From Candidatus Zixiibacteriota bacterium (lineage in GTDB: Bacteria > Zixibacteria > MSB-5A5 > WJJR01 > JAJRUJ01), in the NCBI GenBank assembly GCA_020051695.1, contig JAGVQM010000006.1:62001-126000 (forward strand): a DNA stretch of 64,000 nucleotides, read 5' to 3'. Made by a program: the position numbers and the translations under genes. The notes beneath the pieces were generated by a model. The model had not been told where the DNA came from. It searched no databases and saw only the letters and a list, made by a program, of their open reading frames with translations. This document shows, piece by piece, positions 8,797 to 17,911 of the stretch. Positions within the stretch are counted from its first letter, which is position 1, and every line of letters starts with the position of its first letter.

Positions 8797-10938
8797 ATGT
8801 TTCAATTCAACGATGCATATTGGTGGCTGGCCGCGGTGGTCTGTCTCGGCCTGGCGGCATATGCGTTCCTGTATTACCGCCGCACCGTGCCGCCGTTGCC
8901 AAAGTCGTGGCGTATCGGCCTGGCCGTGACCCGCGCGCTGGCGATCACTCTGCTCCTTTTGGCCCTGGCTGAAACCCTGCTCTCGTTCACCCCGGAGATG
9001 GCCGATCCGCCTCTTGCCGTGGGCTTGATCGACCGCTCGGCCAGCATGTTTGCCGGGGATGGCGGGATGCTTCCCTTTGACCGCGCCCGTGAGAGCTGGC
9101 GCGCTGTCGCGCAACGGCTGCCGGATGAAGTCCAGCGTGTAGAATTGTTCGCCGCCGAATCATTACTGGCCGATGGATCTCTTCCCGATTCTGGTGGGCA
9201 GGCCACGGCGCTCGGGCGGGCTTTCGAATCACTCAGGAAAAGGTATGAATCGTTGAACCTTGCCGCGGTATTTCTTTTTTCCGACGGCAATAATAACCTT
9301 GGAAGTGCGCCGGACAGGGCCGCCGAGGAACTTGCCGTCCCGGTCGTTGCCGTAGGCATGGGGCAGCCCGATACCGGCCTGGCACCCTACATCGCGGCAA
9401 TCAGAGTCGACGAACTCGTCCTGGCCAATACCCCGTTTTCGATCAGCGTCGATGCCGGAATGCAGCAGCCCGGTATCCTGAACCTGCGGCTGCTGCGCGA
9501 CAATCGCCAAATCGATGAACAGGCGGTTCGGGTCGACGGTCGCGGCCGGCGAACAGAGGTCGTTTTTACGACCACGGTCTCCGAACCGGGTATCCATAAT
9601 TTCCGCGTCGAACCGGCGACCCAGCCGGAGGCAGGCCGGTCGTTTTTTGTCAAGGCGTTGCGTGAGAAAACCCGCGTGTTGTTGTACGGCTTTCGTCCCG
9701 ACTGGGAGTTTTCGTTTCTGCGGCGAATGCTGGCCGGGATTTCGCGCTTGGAGGTCACGCCGGTCCTGAAAGGGCAGAGTGGGCGGGATTTGCTGGCCGG
9801 TGCTCCGTTGGCCGGTGACGAATGGCTGCACTTTGATGCAATCGTCCTGGTTGGGCCGGACGATTCGTGGCTGAAGTCGGTCTGGGCGCCCATCTCCCAA
9901 CAATTGCGCGGTTCGGGCAAAGGGGTGATGGTCTTATTGGGGGAAAAAACCTTTTCCCGCGCGCGCCCCGGCCTGCCGTACCCGCTTGATTTTGTCCAGC
10001 AGGCGCCGATTTGGCAGCGCGGTGAATTTCCCTTGTCTGTCGATGGGCGATATTTGCGGCACCCGCTGTTATCGTTGAGCGAGACTCCCGATGATTCGCG
10101 ACGGGTGTTTGAATCATTTCCGCCGTTCACCGCATTTTGGCAAATCCAAAACCTGCCCGAAGCGGCCACCGTGCCGCTGTTTTACCGTCCGGTTGGCTTG
10201 AATACGTCGGACGACCGTTCGACGCCGCTGGTCTGGACCATGGACGGGGACGGGGGTAAGGCACTGGTCGTCAATGGCGGGCCGCTGTGGCGCTGGTCGT
10301 TTAATAGTGCGGTGGACCCTGAGGGTATCGATTACTACCAACAATTTATGACCCGCGCCATGCGCTGGTTGACAGTGACCGAGGACCTCGAAAAACAGCG
10401 GATTGTTGCCGACAAGGAAATCTACGCTGCGGGCGAACCGGTACAGTTGCGCGGTCTGTTATATGACGACGGGTACAATTTCCTGTCCCGCGCCTCGGTC
10501 ATTGCCCAGATCAGGCCGGATTCATCTTCGGCAAGCGCCGATTCAGCGGTCGCATTTCTTCCACCGGGCGGCGGTGATTATTATGAGGCGGTCGTGACCG
10601 GGCTGACACCGGGGTTGTACGATTATGCCGGACGGGCGGTGCTCGATAATGACACGCTCCCGATGACCGGCGGAAAACTCAAAATCGAAGTCGTGGGGTT
10701 GGAAAAGACCGCGCGCGGTCTGGACGAGTTGCGGCTGCGCGCCATCGCCGCCGAGTCCGGCGGCCGCTATTATCATGAGAGCGAACCGATTACTATCCTC
10801 GATTCGTTGAACTTTACCGCCCGTACTTATACGATCCGCCGCGAAATCGAAGTCTGGAACCAGCCCTGGCTGCTGATTGCCATTATCGTCCTGTTTTCCG
10901 GCGAATGGTTCTTCCGTAAACGCCGTCAATTGCTGTAA
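8797..10938 (+). CDS. Membrane protein with VWA-type domain (BatA-like)
   Basis: A 713-residue inner-membrane protein. Two hydrophobic spans lie at about 8-27 and 42-63, and one near the C-terminus at 690-707, followed by a basic tail RKRRQLL. Between them a von Willebrand A-type domain begins at VGLIDRSAS; DRSAS at 79-83 is the DxSxS half of a metal-ion-dependent adhesion site, and FLFSDGNNN is the second strand. The remaining 500 residues are periplasmic beta-rich and Rossmann-like segments. The arrangement is that of uncharacterised VWA/glutamine-amidotransferase-like membrane proteins found beside Bat or MoxR operons. No MoxR or BatB is next to it here. Its role is unknown. Confidence 0.7.
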   Translation: MFQFNDAYWWLAAVVCLGLAAYAFLYYRRTVPPLPKSWRIGLAVTRALAITLLLLALAETLLSFTPEMADPPLAVGLIDRSASMFAGDGGMLPFDRARESWRAVAQRLPDEVQRVELFAAESLLADGSLPDSGGQATALGRAFESLRKRYESLNLAAVFLFSDGNNNLGSAPDRAAEELAVPVVAVGMGQPDTGLAPYIAAIRVDELVLANTPFSISVDAGMQQPGILNLRLLRDNRQIDEQAVRVDGRGRRTEVVFTTTVSEPGIHNFRVEPATQPEAGRSFFVKALREKTRVLLYGFRPDWEFSFLRRMLAGISRLEVTPVLKGQSGRDLLAGAPLAGDEWLHFDAIVLVGPDDSWLKSVWAPISQQLRGSGKGVMVLLGEKTFSRARPGLPYPLDFVQQAPIWQRGEFPLSVDGRYLRHPLLSLSETPDDSRRVFESFPPFTAFWQIQNLPEAATVPLFYRPVGLNTSDDRSTPLVWTMDGDGGKALVVNGGPLWRWSFNSAVDPEGIDYYQQFMTRAMRWLTVTEDLEKQRIVADKEIYAAGEPVQLRGLLYDDGYNFLSRASVIAQIRPDSSSASADSAVAFLPPGGGDYYEAVVTGLTPGLYDYAGRAVLDNDTLPMTGGKLKIEVVGLEKTARGLDELRLRAIAAESGGRYYHESEPITILDSLNFTARTYTIRREIEVWNQPWLLIAIIVLFSGEWFFRKRRQLL

Positions 10939-10948
10939 TCACACCCAA

Positions 10949-10977
10949 TAAAAAAAGGCCGCCCAACCAGGCGGCCA
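10949..10977 (-). terminator. Terminator for the peptidase/barrel gene
   Basis: Perfect 7-bp stem GGCCGCC / GGCGGCC with a 6-base loop. On the minus strand it is followed by seven T, placing it 24 bases downstream of the minus-strand gene ending at 11001. It also lies just after the plus-strand VWA gene and may serve both. Confidence 0.85.
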
Positions 10978-11000
10978 TATTTGATTCACATGCGGCCGAA

Positions 11001-14000
11001 TTAGAAATCGCCGCCCAGCGACCAGTAATACTTCGGTCGTTCGGAAACCTTGTCCAGGTCAGTCGGCCACGCCGTATCGAAGCGCAACACCAGGAACCCC
11101 AGGTTGGCGCGAATACCGAACCCAAAAGCCGCTTTGATATCCTCCAGCATAATCCCGCCTCCGGAGGACGTTGCGCCCTTGAATGGTTCGTCTTTATCCC
11201 AGACTGCGCCCATGTCGTAGAACAACGCTCCCTGCAGCTGGGCCAGGGTCAGCGGCAGCGGGAAATTGAGTTTCAGGTAGTCGATAAACGGGTAACGGAA
11301 TTCGAGGTTCATCAACGCGTACCGGGTCCCCGAGAATTCATAATAATTGTAGCCGCGCATGGGTGTGACCAGCTGTGAGAAGTAAAGCCCGTCGACTTCG
11401 TAGACCTCGTTCGAGGCAATGGTCGAACCGATCCAGTTATTAACCCCGCCGAGGAAGAACCGTTTCGGGTTTTCCCCGCCGGAAATCCCACCGGCGATTC
11501 GCGCGCCCACGCTATAGCTGCCCTTCACATGCCAGTACTGGCGGTAATCGGCGGTCAGCGCCTGGTAGGCGATGCCTTTGGACAATGTCGCCGGGGCGTA
11601 TTCCACGGCAACACGGTACCGCCGGCCATTGACCGGCCCGGTCAAACCCCAGATGACTGTATCGTGGATGAGCGAGAACGATCCGACGAATACCCGGTCG
11701 GAACTGCGGTTGTACACGCCATAGCGGTCGGGGTCATAATACTGGCGGTCGATAAAGACCATCCAGCCGTCGAATTCGGCCCGCGTAAATTTGGAAAACG
11801 GCCGGGCCAGCCGCCACTGTGCGCCATAGGTTCGGTCGGAAAACCGCCGCCAGCCGCCGTCGAAATCGGAATAGTACTCGTAATGATACTTTGAATGGAA
11901 CAACCCGACACCATAATCGATCCGCGTGGCATTGTAGGTGTATAAAAGCTGGAAGTTGCTTTGATCGATGGTGTTGATCAGATCAGTATACAAGAGAAAC
12001 TGGTGGTCGCCGAGATAATCCGACAGGACGAACACCATCTGCCCCTGCAGGCCGAAAAACGGATCGAACGAAGTACTGCCCGTGGCGATGTCGGGCGTAA
12101 ATTTCAACTTGTACTTCTTGCTTTGGTACTGCACGACACCGTTGATCGTGTCCCGCGGGGCATCGAGCGTAGACGGGCGCAAATCGGGTTCGTGCCTGCT
12201 GGTTGTGGGATTCCAGACCAGAGGTTGTTCGTCGTTATTGCCGAACACACCGGCCCACACCGTATCGGAGACGGCCGCCAGCGAATCGGCTTCGCGCTGT
12301 GCAGCGTCGGCCGCATTCGAACTGTCCGTAGAATCGACGAACGCGGTCTTATGGATCGTCGGCGCACTGTAGGCATAACCGGTAAACTCGGTTTCCTCGA
12401 TCTCCTCCATTTTTGTCTCGACCACTTGCTCCGGCCGGCCGAAGGCGAAAACAGACTGGGAATCTAATCCATGCCAGGTGCGGGCCAGCTCGGTCAACGG
12501 CAGGGTTTCGCCGGGTTTGGCCTTGGGCTGTAAATCGCGCATAATAAAAATATCAAAGCCGCCACGGTAAAAACCGGAAAAGGCGATATGCTCGCCGTCA
12601 TGGGACCAGGTCGGCGCGAAGCACCCCGAAATGGAATTGGTAATGGGATACGTGACATTGGAATCAAGTTCATGAACGTACAGGTTATAAATGCCGTTGC
12701 GGTCCGAAACAAAACACACCCGCCTGGAATCCGGCGAGAACACCGGCGACTGGTTGATGCCGGTCGTGTCGGTCATCGGCACAACCAGGCCGCTCATCCG
12801 CTCGGCAAGGAAAATGTTGTATGTCCCGTAGGCAAAAACTGATGCCGTATCGGGCAACATCAGCTCTCCCGCCACGGCGGGCCGATCGCAGGCAAACACC
12901 AGATAGCGGCCGTCCAACGAAAATGATGGCTCTTGTTCTTCGTACCGGTCATTGGTCAGCCGAGTCAAGTCGCCGGTTCCCAATTCGAGAGAGTAGAGAT
13001 CGCTTTTCCCATGTTGCCAGCCGGAGAAGACGATTGTCCCACCGTCAGGCGACCACGCCGGGGAGCGCATGGTTGTAAAATCGAATCGCCAGCGCTTGAC
13101 GGTCTTTTTTTCCTCGACCGAATAAATGACCAGCGCATCTTTGCCGTGGCTTTTGGAGACGAACGCCAACTGGTCGCCCAGCGGCGACCACGCCATGCCG
13201 CTGTTGTACGAGTGCAGTGATTCGAATTCAGCGGATTTCGCGCCTTTGAGCACTTTCTGAATCAGTTTGCCGTCCACGCCGGAGATGATGCGGATTTCGG
13301 TGTAGTCGCTGCGGTCGGTGAAAAAGGCCAGTCGGTTGCCCGTGGGGGCAAAGGCCGGCCGTTCATTGTAGAACGAACCGTCTTTGGTGTGATCGGTCAG
13401 ATATTTGGCAAAATCCCGCGGTTCTTCCCGAATCGAGATTTCCGGCCAGTAGGTCTTGCGGAGCCGCCGTTGCCAATCCTCGAAAAATTTTGTGCTGTTG
13501 TTTCCGATGGCGTTTTCCATCCCGTTATCGGTCGACAACTCCGACATCGATTTGTGCAGGATTTCGGAAATTTTTTCCTCGCCGTATTTTTCCACCAGGT
13601 ACAAGACCGCGGATTGGCCCTCCTTGTAGGCTAGGAACCCGCCGACCCACTCCAGCGGCACCAGGTAATCATGGATGACCGCGTCGCGCATAAACATATC
13701 GCTGAATGAATCCCACCCGTGACGGGAAGAGTATTCGGCGAAACCTTCGGCCAGCCAAAGCGGTTGTCGATACATGTAGCGCCGGGACAGTAGTGACCCG
13801 AACACATTGCCATACAGCAAATCAAAAGTCACCGCATGGGTCAATTCGTGGTGCAGGACGTGGCGGAAATCCTCATAGGAACCGGTAAACGGCAGAACCA
13901 TCCGATTTTTGAACGATTCGGTGAAGCCGCCCATACTTTCTTCAACCAGGCCGCCAGTGACATTTGTCTGCTGGAAATCGTTATGTGATTGGTAGAGTAT

Positions 14001-14297
14001 CAGCGGTACGCGCTTGCTCAGTCGATGGTTAAGCTGTTGGGATATCTCAACATAGGCGGATTCAAGCACTGCGGCGCTGAATAGTGCCAACTCGTATCCG
14101 CCCTCATAGAAATAAATGTCGAAGTGGTCGGATTCGATGAACGACCAATCGAAACGATCGTATTGAACCTTATTTTTCCCGAAATAAATCTCCTGGCCCC
14201 AAGCAGTTGTGGCGCCGGCCAGAATAGTGAAACACAGGAGGCAGATGAACATTCGGCCCCCGGTGGAGACCTTATTCCAACGGACTATTTCCGGCAT
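11001..14297 (-). CDS. Secreted gluzincin-type peptidase / beta-propeller / outer-membrane barrel fusion
   Basis: A 1098-residue protein with an N-terminal signal peptide ending near the AWGQ at 33-36. Residues 50-250 resemble the peptidase MA-like domain: HELTH at 150-154 is a zinc HEXXH, and WLAEGFAEY at 181-189 supplies the third ligand Glu of a gluzincin. Residues 290-620 carry repeated TolB/PD40 propeller blades (FAPTGNRLAFFTDRSD, WSPDGGTIVFSGW, FSPDSRRVCFVSDR, WSHDGEHIAFSGF). Residues 730-1098 look like a bacterial surface antigen (BamA/TamA-type) barrel ending in a C-terminal aromatic residue (GGDF). A surface or periplasmic protease anchored by its own barrel is the simplest reading. 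Start ATG 14297 is kept; ATG 14252 would also leave a signal peptide. Confidence 0.8.
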   Translation of the reverse strand: MPEIVRWNKVSTGGRMFICLLCFTILAGATTAWGQEIYFGKNKVQYDRFDWSFIESDHFDIYFYEGGYELALFSAAVLESAYVEISQQLNHRLSKRVPLILYQSHNDFQQTNVTGGLVEESMGGFTESFKNRMVLPFTGSYEDFRHVLHHELTHAVTFDLLYGNVFGSLLSRRYMYRQPLWLAEGFAEYSSRHGWDSFSDMFMRDAVIHDYLVPLEWVGGFLAYKEGQSAVLYLVEKYGEEKISEILHKSMSELSTDNGMENAIGNNSTKFFEDWQRRLRKTYWPEISIREEPRDFAKYLTDHTKDGSFYNERPAFAPTGNRLAFFTDRSDYTEIRIISGVDGKLIQKVLKGAKSAEFESLHSYNSGMAWSPLGDQLAFVSKSHGKDALVIYSVEEKKTVKRWRFDFTTMRSPAWSPDGGTIVFSGWQHGKSDLYSLELGTGDLTRLTNDRYEEQEPSFSLDGRYLVFACDRPAVAGELMLPDTASVFAYGTYNIFLAERMSGLVVPMTDTTGINQSPVFSPDSRRVCFVSDRNGIYNLYVHELDSNVTYPITNSISGCFAPTWSHDGEHIAFSGFYRGGFDIFIMRDLQPKAKPGETLPLTELARTWHGLDSQSVFAFGRPEQVVETKMEEIEETEFTGYAYSAPTIHKTAFVDSTDSSNAADAAQREADSLAAVSDTVWAGVFGNNDEQPLVWNPTTSRHEPDLRPSTLDAPRDTINGVVQYQSKKYKLKFTPDIATGSTSFDPFFGLQGQMVFVLSDYLGDHQFLLYTDLINTIDQSNFQLLYTYNATRIDYGVGLFHSKYHYEYYSDFDGGWRRFSDRTYGAQWRLARPFSKFTRAEFDGWMVFIDRQYYDPDRYGVYNRSSDRVFVGSFSLIHDTVIWGLTGPVNGRRYRVAVEYAPATLSKGIAYQALTADYRQYWHVKGSYSVGARIAGGISGGENPKRFFLGGVNNWIGSTIASNEVYEVDGLYFSQLVTPMRGYNYYEFSGTRYALMNLEFRYPFIDYLKLNFPLPLTLAQLQGALFYDMGAVWDKDEPFKGATSSGGGIMLEDIKAAFGFGIRANLGFLVLRFDTAWPTDLDKVSERPKYYWSLGGDF

Positions 14298-14390
14298 ATC
14301 CCTGACCCCTATTCTCGGCCATGTCCCCCGACATGATATAATACGCTTTTGGGACGTGTTTGATTCCCGAAACCGGCAAAAAATATGGAG

Positions 14391-15653
14391 TTACACGTTT
14401 ACTCTTTGAATATCGGCTCCCAGCCGTTCCAGCTTGCGCTCGATGTTGTGATAGCCCCGGTCAATATGATAGACTCGAAGAACTTCCGATGTGCCCTGGG
14501 CCGCCAGCGCTGCCACGACCAGCCCCGCCCCCGCCCGAATATCGGAAGCCATGACTGAGGCGGCCTTCAATTGCCGCACGCCGGTGATGGTCGCCTCGGC
14601 GCCCGTGACGCGGATTTCAGCGCCCATCCGGCTTAATTCCATGGTGTGGGCGAACCGCTGGGGAAAAACAGTCTCGACCACTCTCGAGGTCCCCTCAGCC
14701 ACAGTGAGTAATGCCAGCATTCCTGCCTGGACATCTGTCGGAAAACCGGGGTAGGGGAAAGTAGTTATGTCCGTAGCCCGGAGTCGGGATGGTCCGTGAA
14801 CGGTGATTTTGTTTTTCGCAGTCTCAATGGTCGCGCCCATTTCCCGCAATTTCATAATCACCACATCCAGGTCTTCGGGACGCACATGAGTCAATTCCAC
14901 ATAACCGCCGGTGATGGCCGCGGCCATCATAAATGTCCCGGCTTCCAGCCGATCGGGCAGGACCGCATATTCCACGGCCTTGAGCTTTTTCGTGCCGGTA
15001 ACGGCAATATGGGGTGTCCCGGCCCCCGATATTTTGGCCCCGGCGGCATTCAGAAAAGCTGCGACATCAACCACCTCCGGGTCGGCCGCCGCATTGATCA
15101 GGACGGTTTTGCCGGGGGCCACGGCGGCGGCCGAGATGAGATTTTCCGTCCCGGTGTGGGTAGGGCGGTCGAAATACACCGTGGAACCGGCGAGCTTCGG
15201 GGCGTCGGCGAGAATGTAGCCGCCTTCCTCGGTAAACCGCACGCCGAGCATGCGCAGCCCTTTCAGGTGCAGATCGACCGGCCGCGGTCCCAGACTGCAG
15301 CCACCGGGCAGCGAAATTTTGGCTTTCCCAAAACGGCCGATCAGCGCGCCCAGCACCAGGAACGATGCCCGCATCTTCCGCATCAGGTCATAGGGCACTT
15401 CATATCGGTTGAGATTTTCCGCATTAATCGACAGTTGGCGGGCCTGCGGGTCATAATCACATACTGCTCCGAGGTGGGTCAGCACGTCCACGGCAGTGTG
15501 GACATCGGCCAGGTCAGGAACGCCTTTGATGGTCGTCGTGCCTTTTTCAATGAGCAGGGCCGCGGTCATGATCGGCAGGACCGCGTTTTTGGAGCCGTCA
15601 ATCCGCACGGAGCCGGAAAGTTTCTTGCCGCCGGTGATAATAAATTTATCCAC
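14391..15653 (-). CDS. murA: UDP-N-acetylglucosamine 1-carboxyvinyltransferase MurA
   Basis: First committed enzyme of peptidoglycan synthesis, transferring enolpyruvate from PEP to UDP-GlcNAc in the cytoplasm. The protein starts DKFIITGGKKLSGSV and keeps the active-site loop PGGCSLGPRPVDLH. The catalytic Cys is present, the residue alkylated by fosfomycin, so the enzyme is predicted to be sensitive. The frame is open to an ATG at 15698, but the extra 15 residues have no counterpart in MurA. GTG 15653 gives 420 residues, the usual length, and is preferred. It is divergent from tgt across about 210 bases. Confidence 0.95.
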   Translation of the reverse strand: MDKFIITGGKKLSGSVRIDGSKNAVLPIMTAALLIEKGTTTIKGVPDLADVHTAVDVLTHLGAVCDYDPQARQLSINAENLNRYEVPYDLMRKMRASFLVLGALIGRFGKAKISLPGGCSLGPRPVDLHLKGLRMLGVRFTEEGGYILADAPKLAGSTVYFDRPTHTGTENLISAAAVAPGKTVLINAAADPEVVDVAAFLNAAGAKISGAGTPHIAVTGTKKLKAVEYAVLPDRLEAGTFMMAAAITGGYVELTHVRPEDLDVVIMKLREMGATIETAKNKITVHGPSRLRATDITTFPYPGFPTDVQAGMLALLTVAEGTSRVVETVFPQRFAHTMELSRMGAEIRVTGAEATITGVRQLKAASVMASDIRAGAGLVVAALAAQGTSEVLRVYHIDRGYHNIERKLERLGADIQRVNV

Positions 15654-15864
15654 GTCTTTCGCCTTTGCTGAATTCTGCGACAGCCAAATGCGCCGCAACT
15701 CTCCGGCGCGCAGTATTTATACCCCCGTCGCTATGGTTTCGCGCAACCGCCCCGAAGTCAAGCGAATTAATGACCGTCCGGGTGTGCGGCCGCCAATCCC
15801 GGTGTTGATTATTGCCGGCAATTGCATTATTATGCCAGGCTGGATAATAACGGTTTGAAGGAGT

Positions 15865-17049
15865 ATGCAGATCACTGGTCCGTGGCCCTTACATTTCGCG
15901 AAAATAAACAGAGTGCCGGATAGTCCAGCCCGTACCGGTTCCGTCACGGTGCGTGGCCGAACCTATGCGACACCGGCATTTATGCCGGTGGGTTCCGCTG
16001 CCTCGGTTAAGGCGCTGACCTTTCCGCACCTTGCGGAAATGAGTGCGCAAATCTGTCTGGCCAACGCTTACCATTTGTACCTGCGCCCGGGGATTGAGGT
16101 CGTGCGTCAATTCGGCGGGCTGCACGGTTTTACCGGCTGGCCGGGGGCGTACCTTGTAGATTCCGGGGGATATCAGGTATTCAGTATGCAGGGTGCGCGG
16201 AAGATTACCGAGGACGGCGTACATTTTCGGTCATACATTGACGGTTCCCCGCATTATTTCGATGCGGAAAAAGTCATCGACGTCCAAATGGCGTTGAACC
16301 CGGACATCGCGATGGTCCTCGATGATTGCACCCCGTATCCTGCCGACCGGGCCCGCGCCCAACGAGGTGTGGACCTGACCCTGAACTGGGCACGACGGGC
16401 CGTTGATCATTTCCGTTCCCTGAACCTCGACCCCCTGACCCGTCCTAGCCTGTTCGGCATTGTCCAGGGATCAGTATATCCGGATCTGCGGAGAACCTGT
16501 GTGGAACGGCTGCGGGAATTGGATTTTGCCGGATATGCCGTGGGCGGATTGTCGGTCGGCGAACCCAAGGAAAACCTGTGGGAGATATTGGAAGCTGTGG
16601 CGCCCATGCTGCCGGACGACAAACCCAAATACCTGATGGGCGTGGGCACCCCGGAAGACCTGGTGCTGGCGGTGGACAGGGGCATCGACATGTTTGATTG
16701 TGTGCTGCCGACCCGCAATGGCCGCAACGGTACGGCGTTTACTTCGCACGGAGCGGTAACGGCCAAGGCCGCGCGGTATAAATTCTCGGAGGAACCGCTG
16801 GATGATCAGTGCGCGTGTTTTGTCTGTCGCACGTATTCCCGGGCCTATCTCCGGCACTTGCTGAATATCAACCATGTCACGGCCTGCACCCTGTTGAGTT
16901 ACCACAATATATGGTTTTACCTGAAACTGATGGAGTCCTTGCGCCGGGCTATCGATACGGATACATTCACGGAGTATAAAGAAAATTTCCTGGCGGCATA
17001 CCGCTCGGGTGACCGGTCGGCGCCGCCTGAGGAAGAGGAGGAAACGTGA
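15865..17049 (+). CDS. tgt: tRNA-guanine transglycosylase
   Basis: Bacterial Tgt, 394 residues, exchanging guanine-34 of GUN-anticodon tRNAs for preQ1 on the way to queuosine. Visible family features are the substrate-pocket LVDSGGYQVFSM, the nucleophile region DDCTPYPADR, the GGLSVGEP loop, the MGVGTPEDL segment, and a zinc site CACFVC followed by the distal His in LLSYHN. The C-terminal tail is rich in Glu. It is the first gene of a compact plus-strand operon; yajC begins one base before its final codon is complete (GTGA overlap). The tgt-yajC order is the classical one also seen in E. coli. Confidence 0.96.
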   Translation: MQITGPWPLHFAKINRVPDSPARTGSVTVRGRTYATPAFMPVGSAASVKALTFPHLAEMSAQICLANAYHLYLRPGIEVVRQFGGLHGFTGWPGAYLVDSGGYQVFSMQGARKITEDGVHFRSYIDGSPHYFDAEKVIDVQMALNPDIAMVLDDCTPYPADRARAQRGVDLTLNWARRAVDHFRSLNLDPLTRPSLFGIVQGSVYPDLRRTCVERLRELDFAGYAVGGLSVGEPKENLWEILEAVAPMLPDDKPKYLMGVGTPEDLVLAVDRGIDMFDCVLPTRNGRNGTAFTSHGAVTAKAARYKFSEEPLDDQCACFVCRTYSRAYLRHLLNINHVTACTLLSYHNIWFYLKLMESLRRAIDTDTFTEYKENFLAAYRSGDRSAPPEEEEET

Positions 17050-17372
17050 TACACTGGATTATGGGCCTGGGGGGCCCGCAGGGCGAGGGAGCCGGGGGCA
17101 GCATGGGCATGGTGATCATGCTGGTCCTGATGTTTGCGGTCATTTATTTCCTGCTCATCCGTCCCCAGCAGAAACGGCAAAAGCAACAGCAAAAAATGAT
17201 TTCCGAATTGCAGAAAGGCGACCGCGTGATCACCACCGGGGGCATGATCGGCCATGTCTTCGGGTTCGGGGACAAAGAAAACATCATCGTCCTCAAATTT
17301 GGCGAAACCACCAAAATCGAGTTTCTGAAATCATCTATCGCCGGGCGCGCCGAGCAATCAACGGAGAAATAA
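17046..17372 (+). CDS. yajC: Preprotein translocase subunit YajC
   Basis: A 108-residue single-span inner-membrane protein of the SecDF-YajC accessory complex. A Gly-rich N-terminus is followed by the hydrophobic span VIMLVLMFAVIYFLLIRPQQ, ending in the diagnostic RPQQKR motif. The cytoplasmic part contains GDRVITTGGMIG, typical of the family. It begins at a GTG overlapping the tgt stop by 4 bases, indicating translational coupling. secD and secF, which often follow, are absent here; def comes next. Confidence 0.95.
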   Translation: MIHWIMGLGGPQGEGAGGSMGMVIMLVLMFAVIYFLLIRPQQKRQKQQQKMISELQKGDRVITTGGMIGHVFGFGDKENIIVLKFGETTKIEFLKSSIAGRAEQSTEK

Positions 17373-17395
17373 TTCGTTTGCGTGATGAGTGTGTG

Positions 17396-17911
17396 ATGGC
17401 CATTCTCCCGGTTCGGATCTACGGCGATGCGGTCTTGCGGGAAACTGCCCGGCCGCTGGCTTCCATTGACGGCACCATCAGCACGCTGGCAGCAAACATG
17501 TTTGCCACGCTGAAAAGGTATCAGGGGCTTGGGCTGGCCGCGCCGCAAGTGGGGCTGGCCGTCCGCTTGTTCATCATGGACGCCTCCGAGGTGGCCGGTG
17601 TCGGCGAGCCGACCGTATTCATCAATCCGGAGATCATCGGCACCAACGGCGAAGCCATCTACCAGGAGGGATGCCTGTCGTTTCCGGGTGTGTATTTTGA
17701 TGTGCGCCGCCCGCGTCAGATCGGCGTACGCTATCTCGACTTGGATGGCCGGGAGCACACCATCGAGGACAACGGCGTCCTGGGCCGGATTATTTTACAT
17801 GAGTATGACCACCTGGAGGGGCGGCTGTTTGTCGATACCCTGACCGAACAGGACCGCCGCAACGTTGAAGCCGCGATGCGGGAGAAAGGGATTATTCCGC
17901 CTGCGCCATGA
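17396..17911 (+). CDS. def: Peptide deformylase
   Basis: Metalloenzyme removing the formyl group from nascent N-terminal formyl-Met. All three signature motifs are present: GLAAPQVG (motif 1), EGCLSFP (motif 2, metal-binding Cys) and HEYDHLEG (motif 3, two His ligands and catalytic Glu). Length from ATG 17396 is 171 residues, normal for the class. The open frame runs upstream to 17009, but those codons lie in tgt and yajC. The stop overlaps the fmt start (ATGA), so the enzymes that add and remove the formyl group are coupled. Confidence 0.96.
   Translation: MAILPVRIYGDAVLRETARPLASIDGTISTLAANMFATLKRYQGLGLAAPQVGLAVRLFIMDASEVAGVGEPTVFINPEIIGTNGEAIYQEGCLSFPGVYFDVRRPRQIGVRYLDLDGREHTIEDNGVLGRIILHEYDHLEGRLFVDTLTEQDRRNVEAAMREKGIIPPAP

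Noticed and set aside
14796-15671. Plus-strand open frame of 291 codons
   Set aside because: It lies entirely antisense to murA, whose motifs are all intact; its own translation has no recognisable pattern.
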